64,000 nt of DNA. Source: Clostridiaceae bacterium (GTDB lineage: Bacteria; Bacillota; Clostridia; Lachnospirales; Lachnospiraceae). The stretch covers positions 62,001 to 126,000 of the forward strand of contig CABIYE010000001.1 of the NCBI GenBank assembly GCA_902362865.1. Direction: 5' to 3'. Shown one piece after another: positions 27,817 to 35,936 of the stretch. Numbering within the stretch: the first letter of the stretch is position 1; each line of letters starts with the position of its first letter. The translations under genes were made by a program, and so were the position numbers. Below the pieces are notes generated by a model, which worked only from the letters and a program-made list of their open reading frames with translations, did not search any database and was not told the origin of the DNA.

Positions 27817-28125
27817 ATGGAAGAGAAAAAAAGAATACGGTTTATTGACAGCCATTATCATACCCTGTTCAGCATAGCAGACGGGGACTCCATAGAGATT
27901 GTATATCCAGATGGAAAAAGGGAAGAACGGGTTTGTACCTATATTGATGAATACCACACACAGGTAGGGGCAAGGGTGTTCCATATTTGTGAATTTGCAG
28001 AAATCATGGAAGCAAATGGAAAATCATATTGCCCGGCAGAATGCAAGGAAAAGGAAGAAAGAAAAGAGGCAGTCAAAGGGGAGAAGAAAACCGGAACTAT
28101 CCGTATGGAAAGGAGCAGGCGTTGA
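27817..28125 (+). CDS. Small ICE protein (LPD28-like)
   Basis: A 102-residue protein from the ATG at 27817, preceded by GAGGTGAG. The N-terminal part (RIRFIDSHYHTLFSIADGDS, later VFHICEFAEIM) resembles LPD28-type small domains on conjugative elements; this is remembered similarity. The C-terminal third is highly charged and probably disordered. Its stop overlaps the TTG start of the radical SAM gene by 3 nt, indicating coupling. Confidence 0.6.
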   Translation: MEEKKRIRFIDSHYHTLFSIADGDSIEIVYPDGKREERVCTYIDEYHTQVGARVFHICEFAEIMEANGKSYCPAECKEKEERKEAVKGEKKTGTIRMERSRR

Positions 28126-29246
28126 GGATAGGGATTATAGATGCAGATCTTTTATACCGGAAAAGACACCGGTTTCCTAACTTGGCATGTATGAAACTTT
28201 CCGCTTATTGGAAGGAGCAGGGATTTGAAACAGAGCTTCTTTTGGATTACAGCCAGGCAGGGGAATATGACCGGCTCTATGTATCAAAAGTGTTTACGGA
28301 TACCTTTGTGCCGGAACATATTTTGACGAGGGAAACAACCGTTTATGGAGGGACTGGATTTTTTTACGATAAAGCACCGGTACTTCCAGAAGCGATTGAA
28401 CACCATACACCGGACTATCATTTGTATGACCAGATGGTAAAAGAACATAGCGAAGGAGAGAAAAAGAAGAAAGAGTTCCAATTTTATACGGAGTATTCCA
28501 TTGGTTTCCTCACCAGGGGGTGTTTTCGGAAGTGCAGTTTCTGTGTAAACAAAAACAGCACCGGTGCAGCACCAGCAAGCCCATTGGAAGAATTTTATGA
28601 CCCGTCCAGAAAGAAGTTATGCTTTTTGGACGATAACTTTTTTGCCTGTGCAGGGTGGGAAAAAATCTTTTCCAGTGTCCTGGAAACAGGCAGGCGGTTT
28701 CAATTCCGGCAGGGGCTGGATCTGAGGATTATGCAGAAAAGGCAGATGGAACTTCTGGCATCTGGAAAATTGGATAATGGTATGATTTTTGCCTTTGACC
28801 ATATCAAAGATCAGGAACTTATTGTAAGAAAATTGGAACTTTTGCGGGAAGTGATCCCAGTTTCTTACCAGAAAATTAAGCTGTATGTACTGTGCGGTTA
28901 TGACTGGGAAGGGACCTGGAAAGCAGATTTTTGGGCAAAGGATATTCGGGACGTTTTCATACGGATTGAGATTTTGATGCGGTATAAGTGCCTGGCTTAT
29001 CTGATGCGCTATGCAGCATGGGAACAGGCACCGGAGGTTTATAAGGGAATGTATATCAACCTAAGTCGTTGGTGTAACCAGCCGGCCCAGTATTCGAAAA
29101 AGAGCCTACGGGAATTTTGTACCGGACAGGGAGAGTATAGTTCCTGTTTCCGCTACCTGACTGCTTTTGAAGCTCTGCACCCGGAAATGGCACATTATCT
29201 GGATATGAAATATGAAGAGGTGCAGTATGGGAAAATTTACGGCTGA
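28122..29246 (+). CDS. Radical SAM protein of the ICE backbone
   Basis: A 374-residue enzyme starting at TTG 28122 (AAGGAGC upstream). The [4Fe-4S]-binding CX3CX2C motif is C134-FRK-C138-SF-C141. The N-terminal ~90 residues (RIGIIDADLLYRKRHRFPNL, ETELLLDYSQAGEYD) resemble a B12-binding-like Rossmann region, as in MiaB/B12-type radical SAM proteins. It lacks a nearby precursor peptide, and its position between surface and primase genes argues for a conserved role of the element, possibly nucleic-acid or small-molecule modification. It is unrelated in sequence to the radical SAM enzyme at 63086. Confidence 0.8.
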   Translation: MRIGIIDADLLYRKRHRFPNLACMKLSAYWKEQGFETELLLDYSQAGEYDRLYVSKVFTDTFVPEHILTRETTVYGGTGFFYDKAPVLPEAIEHHTPDYHLYDQMVKEHSEGEKKKKEFQFYTEYSIGFLTRGCFRKCSFCVNKNSTGAAPASPLEEFYDPSRKKLCFLDDNFFACAGWEKIFSSVLETGRRFQFRQGLDLRIMQKRQMELLASGKLDNGMIFAFDHIKDQELIVRKLELLREVIPVSYQKIKLYVLCGYDWEGTWKADFWAKDIRDVFIRIEILMRYKCLAYLMRYAAWEQAPEVYKGMYINLSRWCNQPAQYSKKSLREFCTGQGEYSSCFRYLTAFEALHPEMAHYLDMKYEEVQYGKIYG

Positions 29247-30288
29247 AGAAATTCAGATTGCAAAGGCAGTGGATTTAGTGGATTTGGCGGAGCAGATAGG
29301 GATTCCATTGAAAAGGAAAGGCAGGTTCTATCAGGCAGTGGGTATGGACTCTGTGATGATCTTCAACCGGTCTTCCTGGTGCCGGTTTAGCCAAGGGGTA
29401 GGTGGCAGCACCATTGACTTTCTGGAATATTTCAGAAACATGGATTTTGTGGAGGCAGTCAAATATCTGCTGGAGTTTGCCGGATATATCCGTACTGAAA
29501 CCATGCAAAAATTTCAACCGGAAAGACAGACTGAAAAAATAGAAGAAACAAAACAGAGAAAAGACATACCGAAAGAACCTTTTGTACTTCCTTCAAAATC
29601 AGAAACCAGCCGCCGGTTATATGGCTATCTGATAAAACAGCGGAAGCTGTCAAAGCAGATGATTGATTTTTGGGTAAAAAAGGGGATTTTGTATGAGAGC
29701 GGAACGTACCATAACCTGGTTTTTGTGGGAAAAGATACGGAAGGTATCCCACGTTTTGCCAGCCAGAGGGGAACCCTGGATAAATATGGAAAACCCTTTA
29801 AAGGAGATGTTACGGGGAATGACAAAACTTATGGGGTTAATCTGGTAGACCAAAACAGTGATACGCTCTATGTATATGAGGCGGCCATTGATGCCATGTC
29901 CGATATGGAACTGCGGGAAGACTATCAGAACAATATCCTGGTACTTGGAATGCTTTCCGATGGTCCTTTGGAAAAGTTCTTAAAAGATTATCCTCATATC
30001 AGGAAGATACAGTTCTGTTTGGATAATGACCTGCCGGGAAGACAAGCGGCAAAAAAATTGGCAAGAAAATATACCCTTATGGAGTATGAGGTTTTTGTAC
30101 GTCTTCCACCTATGGGAAAAGACTATAATGCTTTTTTGCAGTATAAAAAGGAAAACCAAGAGCTTTCCAGCCTGGTAGAAAAGGAAAGGCCGCTTCTTAC
30201 TGAAACAAAAGGGACAAACATACAAAAGATAGAAAAAATGGTAGGACACAGGAACATAGTACCATACCAGATAGCACAGGCAAGATAG
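29227..30288 (+). CDS. DUF3991/TOPRIM primase-like protein
   Basis: A 353-residue protein starting at ATG 29227 (GAGGTG upstream), overlapping the previous gene by 20 nt. The N-terminal region has the DNA-primase-like pattern DLVDLAEQIGIPLKRKGRFY and GVGGSTIDFLEYF, as in DUF3991. A TOPRIM domain follows: LYVYEAAIDAMSD gives the catalytic Glu, and KIQFCLDNDLPGRQAA gives the DxD-like acidic motif. It probably synthesises primers for the complementary strand after transfer. The C-terminal ~40 residues are polar. Confidence 0.8.
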   Translation: MGKFTAEEIQIAKAVDLVDLAEQIGIPLKRKGRFYQAVGMDSVMIFNRSSWCRFSQGVGGSTIDFLEYFRNMDFVEAVKYLLEFAGYIRTETMQKFQPERQTEKIEETKQRKDIPKEPFVLPSKSETSRRLYGYLIKQRKLSKQMIDFWVKKGILYESGTYHNLVFVGKDTEGIPRFASQRGTLDKYGKPFKGDVTGNDKTYGVNLVDQNSDTLYVYEAAIDAMSDMELREDYQNNILVLGMLSDGPLEKFLKDYPHIRKIQFCLDNDLPGRQAAKKLARKYTLMEYEVFVRLPPMGKDYNAFLQYKKENQELSSLVEKERPLLTETKGTNIQKIEKMVGHRNIVPYQIAQAR

Positions 30289-30300
30289 GAGGGTATTCTT

Positions 30301-30525
30301 TTGGAAAATAGCTATGATGAGGAATGTTTCAAAAAATGGGAGATCGACGAATGCGAAGCGGAGATGGAAAAAGTAGTGCAGTGGATAGGAAAGAGGAAAC
30401 TGCATGGACGTGTACGGGTTGCGTTTATCGAAGAGAGCTATGAGCGGCAGGGATACCGCATGGGGATACCCAAGCAGGCGTATGTGTCCAGGGTGCTGGC
30501 AAACATCAGGAAAGAAGAGCGGTGA
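30301..30525 (+). CDS. Small hypothetical ICE protein
   Basis: A 74-residue charged protein with TTG start at 30301 after GGAGGG. It has an acidic N-terminal half and a basic end (GIPKQAYVSRVLANIRKEER). No family recognised and no membrane segment. It sits 12 nt after the TOPRIM gene, so it is likely co-transcribed. The 249 nt after it contain only very short frames. Confidence 0.55.
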   Translation: MENSYDEECFKKWEIDECEAEMEKVVQWIGKRKLHGRVRVAFIEESYERQGYRMGIPKQAYVSRVLANIRKEER

Positions 30526-30745
30526 GAAAGAAATAACCAATCCGAAAGTGGGGGTGTTAGGAAAGGAGGTGGTGCAGACCAACAGAATTTTTGACAGAAG
30601 GATAAACTCTGGATACGGGAAGGGGTGATTCTATGATTGTAAGGTAATGCCAGATGGATATTTCGTTTGTAGCTGTGGATTTCTCATGAAGACTATAAAA
30701 AATTTAGGAGACAGGAGGAAATAAGTGAGTAATCCTAGGTAAAAT

Positions 30746-30773
30746 GTGTAGCTACACCTCATGAAATATGAGG
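30746..30773 (+). promoter_or_regulatory. Palindrome and RBS-masking inverted repeat before the C5 methylase
   Basis: GTGTAGCTACAC (30746-30757) is a perfect 12-bp palindrome. CCTCAT (30757-30762) and ATGAGG (30768-30773) can pair and would cover the GAGGA just before the ATG at 30775. Autoregulation by the methylase or translational control is possible. Confidence 0.4.
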
Positions 30774-30774
30774 A

Positions 30775-32298
30775 ATGAAATATAGTTTGGTGAATTTTTG
30801 TGAGTTTGATAAATATGCAGCAAAGAGTTATTGTGCGATTCATGGTACAAGTGAAACATTGAATCTGGGAGATATTACAAAAGTGGACGAAAGGGAGATT
30901 GAACCGTTTAACATGATTTGTGGCGGAAGCCCCTGTCAGGATTTTTCCCTGGCAGGCAAGCAGGCAGGCGCAGTTTGGAAATGCCGAAGCTGCGGGTATG
31001 AGTATAACCCTCTGCAGGTACATTATTCCAAAAGGGACGCCTGCGGCATGTGTGGTTCCCATGATATTGATAAAACACGTTCTTCCCTTCTGGTGGAGTG
31101 GCTCCGTATGATACGGGGTGTCAAACCAATATGGGGAATTTATGAAAATGTAAAAAATATTGTAGGAAAAAAATTCCGGGATACCACATTCCGGTTGTTT
31201 GAAGAAGAACTGCATGAATACGGATACCACACCTATTGGAGTGTTCTTAATGCAAAGCATTACGGAATACCCCAGAACAGGGAACGGGTATATCTGATTT
31301 TGATACAGAAGGAAATGGATAATGGAACATTCCAGTTTCCAGAACCGCTGGAGTCCTTCCAGTGCCTTATGGATATTCTGGAGGATACGGTAGAGGAAAG
31401 ATACTACTTATCCCAGGAAAAAGTACGCCGCTTGATTGAAGATATGGAAGAGAGAAAAGCGCTTTTGTTTGAGCCGGACGAAAAAAGCCTGAAGGCTTTT
31501 CGGGAAAACCGGGTAAAACGGGCCGGAAATATCAAAGGGGTGTTTGAACAGACTGGACGGGTTTATCTGCCAGACGGGTGCTGCCCTACGGTAACTGCCT
31601 GTGGTGGTGGCGGACATCAGCCCAAAATTCTTCAAGTGGGAGATATTCATACCGGCTATGGTTCAAGCGGGGTTATTTATTCCCCTTTAGGAAGCAGCGG
31701 TGCGGTTTTAGCAGGGCATGACCAGCCAAAGATTGTAGAAAAATGTCCAGGAGCAATCCGGGGCAGGTATGACCCGGAAGGCCGGATTGTGCAGACTTTG
31801 GAACTGGGAGAAAAAGAAGTCTGCCATACCCTTACTTCTGTACAAAAAGATAATATCATTCTGGTACGTCAAAAGACACAGAAAGGTTATGAGGAATGTT
31901 TGGAAAATGGTGTTGTAAATCTTAGTTATCCGTCTGTGGAAAAACGGGGAAGGGTACAGGAGCATGGGGAACTCTGCCCTACGCTTACGACATCAAATGG
32001 GATACACCGTTTAGAGTCTTTGATCCGTATCCGGAGGCTGACACCTTTAGAATGCTTCCGGCTTATGGGCTTTTCCGATGCGGATTTTTGGAAAGCAAAA
32101 GAAGCAGGCATAAGCAACAGCCAGCTTTACAAACAGGCAGGAAATTCCATTGTTGTTGATGTGCTGTACTATATTTTTCTGGAACTATACAAAGCCATGC
32201 CATATCTGTTTGAGGATATTCGGCTTTCTTCCTTTTTCAGTGGGATTGGAGCTTTTGAAAAGGCATTGGAGCGTTTGGAAGAACAGGTAAACCAATAA
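30775..32298 (+). CDS. C5 cytosine DNA methyltransferase, apparently circularly permuted
   Basis: A 507-residue DNA (cytosine-5) methyltransferase. Motif IV is GGSPCQDFS (catalytic Cys54), motif VI YENVKNIVG, motif VIII QNRERVYL, motif IX RRLTPLECFRLMGF and motif X QLYKQAGNSIVVDV. SAM-binding motif I, normally at the N-terminus, is instead at the extreme C-terminus (FFSGIGAFEKALERL, about 487-501). The frame begins at motif II (VNFCEFDKYA) after a stop. A CxxC...CxxC insert (70-93) looks like a zinc ribbon. No restriction endonuclease is adjacent, so it probably protects the element from host restriction. Confidence 0.88.
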   Translation: MKYSLVNFCEFDKYAAKSYCAIHGTSETLNLGDITKVDEREIEPFNMICGGSPCQDFSLAGKQAGAVWKCRSCGYEYNPLQVHYSKRDACGMCGSHDIDKTRSSLLVEWLRMIRGVKPIWGIYENVKNIVGKKFRDTTFRLFEEELHEYGYHTYWSVLNAKHYGIPQNRERVYLILIQKEMDNGTFQFPEPLESFQCLMDILEDTVEERYYLSQEKVRRLIEDMEERKALLFEPDEKSLKAFRENRVKRAGNIKGVFEQTGRVYLPDGCCPTVTACGGGGHQPKILQVGDIHTGYGSSGVIYSPLGSSGAVLAGHDQPKIVEKCPGAIRGRYDPEGRIVQTLELGEKEVCHTLTSVQKDNIILVRQKTQKGYEECLENGVVNLSYPSVEKRGRVQEHGELCPTLTTSNGIHRLESLIRIRRLTPLECFRLMGFSDADFWKAKEAGISNSQLYKQAGNSIVVDVLYYIFLELYKAMPYLFEDIRLSSFFSGIGAFEKALERLEEQVNQ

Positions 32299-32515
32299 TT
32301 TCATAAGAGAAACCCAAAGCGGCAAATGGTCCATAGAGAGTCTTCCCATACTTGTTGGAAAGAGAGAAATTGCGGAAGAAGAAGCAGCCAGCAGGGAGTC
32401 TGTGCAAAAGCGTTGATAGCAGAATGGAAGAACTGCTGCCACATCAGACACAGGAGGCTGGCAGATTTGCTAACAGAACTGGGGTTTTGTTAGCAGAAAT
32501 AGAAGTAGGAAGTGG

Positions 32516-32555
32516 AAAAACCGATAGCAGATGTTTGGAACTGCTATCGGTTTTT
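32516..32555. terminator. Strong bidirectional terminator
   Basis: Fifteen perfect base pairs (32516-32530 with 32541-32555), ten-base loop, A5 before and T5 after. It separates the methylase transcript from the oriT/mob region within the 511-bp gap 32299-32809. Confidence 0.88.
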
Positions 32556-32618
32556 CCCTATATGGAACGCAGGTCTGCTATCAGTATCTGCGTTTTGCTA
32601 TCTATGTTATCCGGGGTA

Positions 32619-32695
32619 TTAGGGGGTGCCCCCTAACAAGATGGGATTTTGTACGGTAAAATCCGTATCTTGCAGAGGACTGGCATAGCCAGTCC
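32619..32695 (+). other. Candidate origin of transfer (oriT)
   Basis: Three structures lie in tandem just upstream of mobC: a perfect TTAGGGGG/CCCCCTAA palindrome (32619-32636), an imperfect 13-bp inverted repeat (32637-32650 with 32658-32672), and a GGACTGGC/GCCAGTCC hairpin (32677-32695). The second repeat ends at TATCTTG followed by C (32666-32673), close to the MOBP nic consensus YATCCTG|Y. Copies of GATAGCA in both orientations surround the site. Position and structure support oriT; the exact nick is a prediction. Confidence 0.65.
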
Positions 32696-32809
32696 GGACG
32701 CCGGGAAGTTATACGGTGACCGATAGCAGGTCTTAGGAGTTGACTGCAGATAGCGTTGGAGTAGAAATCGGTAGATGAAATATGTGATAAAGATAAGGAA
32801 AGGGGGAGC

Positions 32810-33133
32810 ATGAAAAAAGAAACAATGAAATGCAGAAAAGAAATCCGGCTGTACTCATGGGAGTTGGAAGAGTTACAAAAACAGGCAGAAAAGATGGGGC
32901 TTTCCGATTCCCAGTACCTTCGTATGCTGATTACCAACCGTCCCAGGGATTACCCGGAAATCCGTCAGGAACTGGAACGCATGAACCAGGAAATCAACCG
33001 GATTGGTGTAAACATCAACCAGATTACCCATAACAATAACAGCGCCCTTTATTCCAGGGAAGATAAACACCGTCTGTATGTGTTTTTGAAGCAGATAAAA
33101 ACACTGGTAAGCCAGGTGCAGGAAAGGCTGTAG
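32810..33133 (+). CDS. mobC: Relaxosome accessory protein MobC
   Basis: A 107-residue DNA-binding protein. The pattern is CRKEIRLYSWELEELQKQAE, then LSDSQYLRMLI and MNQEINRIGVNINQITHNNN, typical of MobC/ribbon-helix-helix relaxosome components that open DNA at oriT. The ATG follows AAAGGGGGAG. It lies directly between the putative oriT and the relaxase gene, 3 nt before the latter, so the two are coupled. Confidence 0.87.
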   Translation: MKKETMKCRKEIRLYSWELEELQKQAEKMGLSDSQYLRMLITNRPRDYPEIRQELERMNQEINRIGVNINQITHNNNSALYSREDKHRLYVFLKQIKTLVSQVQERL

Positions 33134-33136
33134 GTT

Positions 33137-34552
33137 ATGGCAATTACAAAGTGCCTGCACATGAAACAGGCAAAAACGGGTTATCCGGCAAAACATCTGG
33201 CAAATGGTCTTCGCTATATTATGAACCCGGAGAAAACAGAACATGGCCGCTATGTCTGTGGACATAACTGTATTCCTGAACAGGCATTATCCCAGATGGT
33301 AGATACCAAACGTCATTTTGGAAAGCTGGATAAAAGGCAGGGCTACCATTTCATTCTTTCATTTGAGGAAGATGAGGTTTCGGAAGAAGAAGCCTTCCAA
33401 ATGGTAGGAGAGTTTGTGACAGAATTTCTTGGGAAGGATTTTGAAGCGGTTTATGCAGTCCATAATGATACGGACCATATTCATGGGCACATTATTTTTA
33501 ATTCAGTACGCTGTACTACGGGATATAAATACGATTATAGAAATGGGGATTGGGAAAACATTATCCAGCCTCTGACCAACCGGATATGCAGGGAGCATGG
33601 TTTATCTGTGCTGGATCTGGAAGAAGCCAAGGAAAAACGCAAACAAAAAGGACAGGAAGAAAAATCTCTTTCTGAACGGGACAGGCGGATCAGAAGAGAT
33701 GTGGACCAGGCATTACAGGACGCAGGTTCTTATGAGGAATTTCTTGAAAATCTTTCCAGCATGGGATATGAGTTGCGGGGAAGAAAGCGCCTTTCTGTTC
33801 GGGAACCCGGAGCAGGAAGGGCAAGGCGGCTTGACCAGCTAGGGGAAGAATATACAGAGGAAAAGCTTCGGCAGCGTTTTGGACGCCTTCCAATCCCGGA
33901 AATGACCGGAGAGGAGATACCGGTAGAATGGACGTATGTGTTTATCCCATACCGGGAGCGGCATTTGACCAGATACCAGAAGGAATGTTTTCTTCGCAGG
34001 TATCGGCAGGGGAAACCAATGGCAAACTCTAAAACCTGGAAATACAGGGCAGCAATCCATGAATTGAAAAAATTGCAGGAGGAATTTGATTTTCTGGCAG
34101 CTTATCGCATACAGGATAAGGCGCAGTTGAAAGCCATTTCTGATGCAACAAAGGAACAGCTTTGGGAAAACAGCAGGGCAAGAAAGCAGCTACGAAAAGA
34201 AATGGTTCCTTATGAGGAAATGCTTCTGCTTCTCAATAAGCTGCAGGAAAAACAGATGGAAGCAGAACTTTATCAGGAAGGGTATCAGGAATTTTTTCAA
34301 GACCACCAGACATACCAAAACCTTCTTGGGCAGTTAAAAGAAATGGGATATTCCTTGTCTGATGCAGAACAGACAGACGCTTATTTCTTTGAGAAAGAGG
34401 AGCGTTTGCGGATCGAACGGAAAAAAATCTTAAAAGAAAAAAGGATTGCAGAGCGTCTGCGTGAAAAAGCAGAAGAAAAAGAAAAGTTGGAAGCACAGCA
34501 GAAGGAAAAGAATAGGAAACCGTCTGCGAGGGGCAGAGGAAAAGGAGGGTAA
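33137..34552 (+). CDS. MOBP-type relaxase
   Basis: A 471-residue relaxase/mobilisation nuclease (PF03432). The metal-binding histidine motif is H109-ND-x-D-H114-I-H116-G-H118. The catalytic Tyr is likely in the N-terminal region around TGYPAKHLANGLRYIM. From about 165 the protein is highly charged and helical, with a Lys/Arg/Glu coiled-coil end. It nicks one strand at oriT, stays bound to the 5' end and is pumped into the recipient through the VirD4/VirB4 channel encoded downstream. The next gene's ATG follows the stop immediately. Confidence 0.9.
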   Translation: MAITKCLHMKQAKTGYPAKHLANGLRYIMNPEKTEHGRYVCGHNCIPEQALSQMVDTKRHFGKLDKRQGYHFILSFEEDEVSEEEAFQMVGEFVTEFLGKDFEAVYAVHNDTDHIHGHIIFNSVRCTTGYKYDYRNGDWENIIQPLTNRICREHGLSVLDLEEAKEKRKQKGQEEKSLSERDRRIRRDVDQALQDAGSYEEFLENLSSMGYELRGRKRLSVREPGAGRARRLDQLGEEYTEEKLRQRFGRLPIPEMTGEEIPVEWTYVFIPYRERHLTRYQKECFLRRYRQGKPMANSKTWKYRAAIHELKKLQEEFDFLAAYRIQDKAQLKAISDATKEQLWENSRARKQLRKEMVPYEEMLLLLNKLQEKQMEAELYQEGYQEFFQDHQTYQNLLGQLKEMGYSLSDAEQTDAYFFEKEERLRIERKKILKEKRIAERLREKAEEKEKLEAQQKEKNRKPSARGRGKGG

Positions 34553-35506
34553 ATGACAGTAGAAGGACAACGGTATCTGGAAGAATGCCGGAAAGTTTTA
34601 AAAGAAGAACAGATGGACGCAGTTTCTATGGGGCTGGATTTTGGTCTTCCTGTTTCAGATATTCAGAAAGTAGTTAAGAGCAACCAGGAAGCCCCGGTGA
34701 TGAAAGCAATCATCATAGGGCTTATGGAAGGGATTGGGGAAATCGACTTTTTATGCGAAGGAAATTATAACCAGTTCCAGGTACGGGAAATCGTAGAGGG
34801 CTTAAAAAACGGGCTGGATCTGGAAGAGGTGAAAACCTATGCCGGAAATGAACTGCCGGCCAGCCGTATGCGGACCATGCGGATACAACTGGAAGAGTCA
34901 AAGGCAAAAAAAGAAGTTCCGAAAGATGAAGAAATGCGTTCTTATATGAAAAATCTTATGGGGATCATGGAACAATCCATTCAGCAGTTCCGGGAAAGCA
35001 ATGACCGTTTTACAGCCTTGTCCTCTCTGGTAAAGGAGCATGTTGTTGAAGAGAAAAACCAGGAGATTAAAGACCTGTATGAGAACCTGCAATATAAAGA
35101 TAAAAACATACAGGAATTAAAAGAAAAGCTGGCAAAGAAAGAGCAGGAAATTCAGGAGCTGAAAAAAGAAGCAGAAAAATACAGGGAAAAAACAGAAGCT
35201 GCTTCCAGGGAAACAAAAGTGGTATTGGAAGAAAAAAGCATACAAACAGCGGAAGGGCTGCAAAAAAGTAAGCGCCGGCTGCTTGGGATTGCCATGCTTG
35301 GAAAAAAAGTACCCAAAAGTGTTGTGGAGAAAATTCTGGAATATAACTTGTCCGCAGAACAGTTGGAAGAAATTCGCCAGTGTGTAGAAAGTGGGCTGGC
35401 AGATGCAGAAATTCTTCAGGTGATGGAGAACAGTCCTTCACCGGAGAGAATGAAAAAAATGCGGGAAATTATCCTTTTGATGCGGAAACGGAAGGCGGGT
35501 GTGTAA
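34553..35506 (+). CDS. Coiled-coil ICE protein
   Basis: A 317-residue protein with no named family I can assign. The N-terminal ~110 residues show short repeats of the type MGLDFGLPVSDIQKVV and EGLKNGLDLEEVKTYA. A long coiled coil covers about 130-235 (QELKEKLAKKEQEIQELKKE). The C-terminal domain (VVEKILEYNLSAEQLEEIRQ, VESGLADAEILQVM) repeats the same helical pattern, as does the VirD4 C-terminus. It lies directly after the relaxase, so a mobilisation or relaxosome-docking role is plausible. Confidence 0.65.
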   Translation: MTVEGQRYLEECRKVLKEEQMDAVSMGLDFGLPVSDIQKVVKSNQEAPVMKAIIIGLMEGIGEIDFLCEGNYNQFQVREIVEGLKNGLDLEEVKTYAGNELPASRMRTMRIQLEESKAKKEVPKDEEMRSYMKNLMGIMEQSIQQFRESNDRFTALSSLVKEHVVEEKNQEIKDLYENLQYKDKNIQELKEKLAKKEQEIQELKKEAEKYREKTEAASRETKVVLEEKSIQTAEGLQKSKRRLLGIAMLGKKVPKSVVEKILEYNLSAEQLEEIRQCVESGLADAEILQVMENSPSPERMKKMREIILLMRKRKAGV

Positions 35507-35926
35507 ATGGCAGAACTTGAACATGTGGTAAAAATATTTTCCCTTTTGGAAGCTGCCGAAAAGGAACAGCCCTTTCTTACTAGGGAGCAGAAACAGGATT
35601 TGTACCGTATTGCTTTTCATAAGGAGTCTATGGAAGAGGTAGAAAAAATTATTTTGCAGTTACAGGCGCCTCATGCAGGAAAGGAAGAAAAAGAGCGTAT
35701 TCTTTATCATTACCTTGAACCGTTTTCTCAGGTTCCGGAAAATATTTTGCAGATTGAGAATTATATTTTTCAGCTTCAGTATATGACCTATGAAAAGGAA
35801 AAAGCAAACCACATGCTGGAGGCTCTCTTAAAACAGGAAAATATCCAGTATGACCTGGAAGCCATGCTTGCAGAAGGAAAAACAAAGGCGGCTGTTTTAG
35901 CAAAAAAAGACAGGGCAATGGGATAG
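35507..35926 (+). CDS. Hypothetical ICE protein
   Basis: A 139-residue all-helical soluble protein of unknown function. Its ATG follows the upstream stop directly and the PcfB-like gene starts 10 nt later, placing it in the mobilisation operon. No motifs recognised. Confidence 0.6.
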   Translation: MAELEHVVKIFSLLEAAEKEQPFLTREQKQDLYRIAFHKESMEEVEKIILQLQAPHAGKEEKERILYHYLEPFSQVPENILQIENYIFQLQYMTYEKEKANHMLEALLKQENIQYDLEAMLAEGKTKAAVLAKKDRAMG

Positions 35927-35936
35927 GAGGGAGAGC

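Noticed and set aside
28122..29246. RiPP-modifying role for the first radical SAM protein
   Set aside because: No small Cys- or repeat-bearing peptide gene nearby and it sits in the conserved ICE backbone; kept as unknown function.
30647..30724. 25-codon frame before the C5 methylase as its missing motif I exon
   Set aside because: The translated peptide has no FxGxG motif; motif I is at the C-terminus of the methylase itself.
32516..32555. This hairpin as the oriT stem
   Set aside because: It has flanking A and T tracts of a bidirectional terminator and lies about 110 bp from the nic-like sequence.
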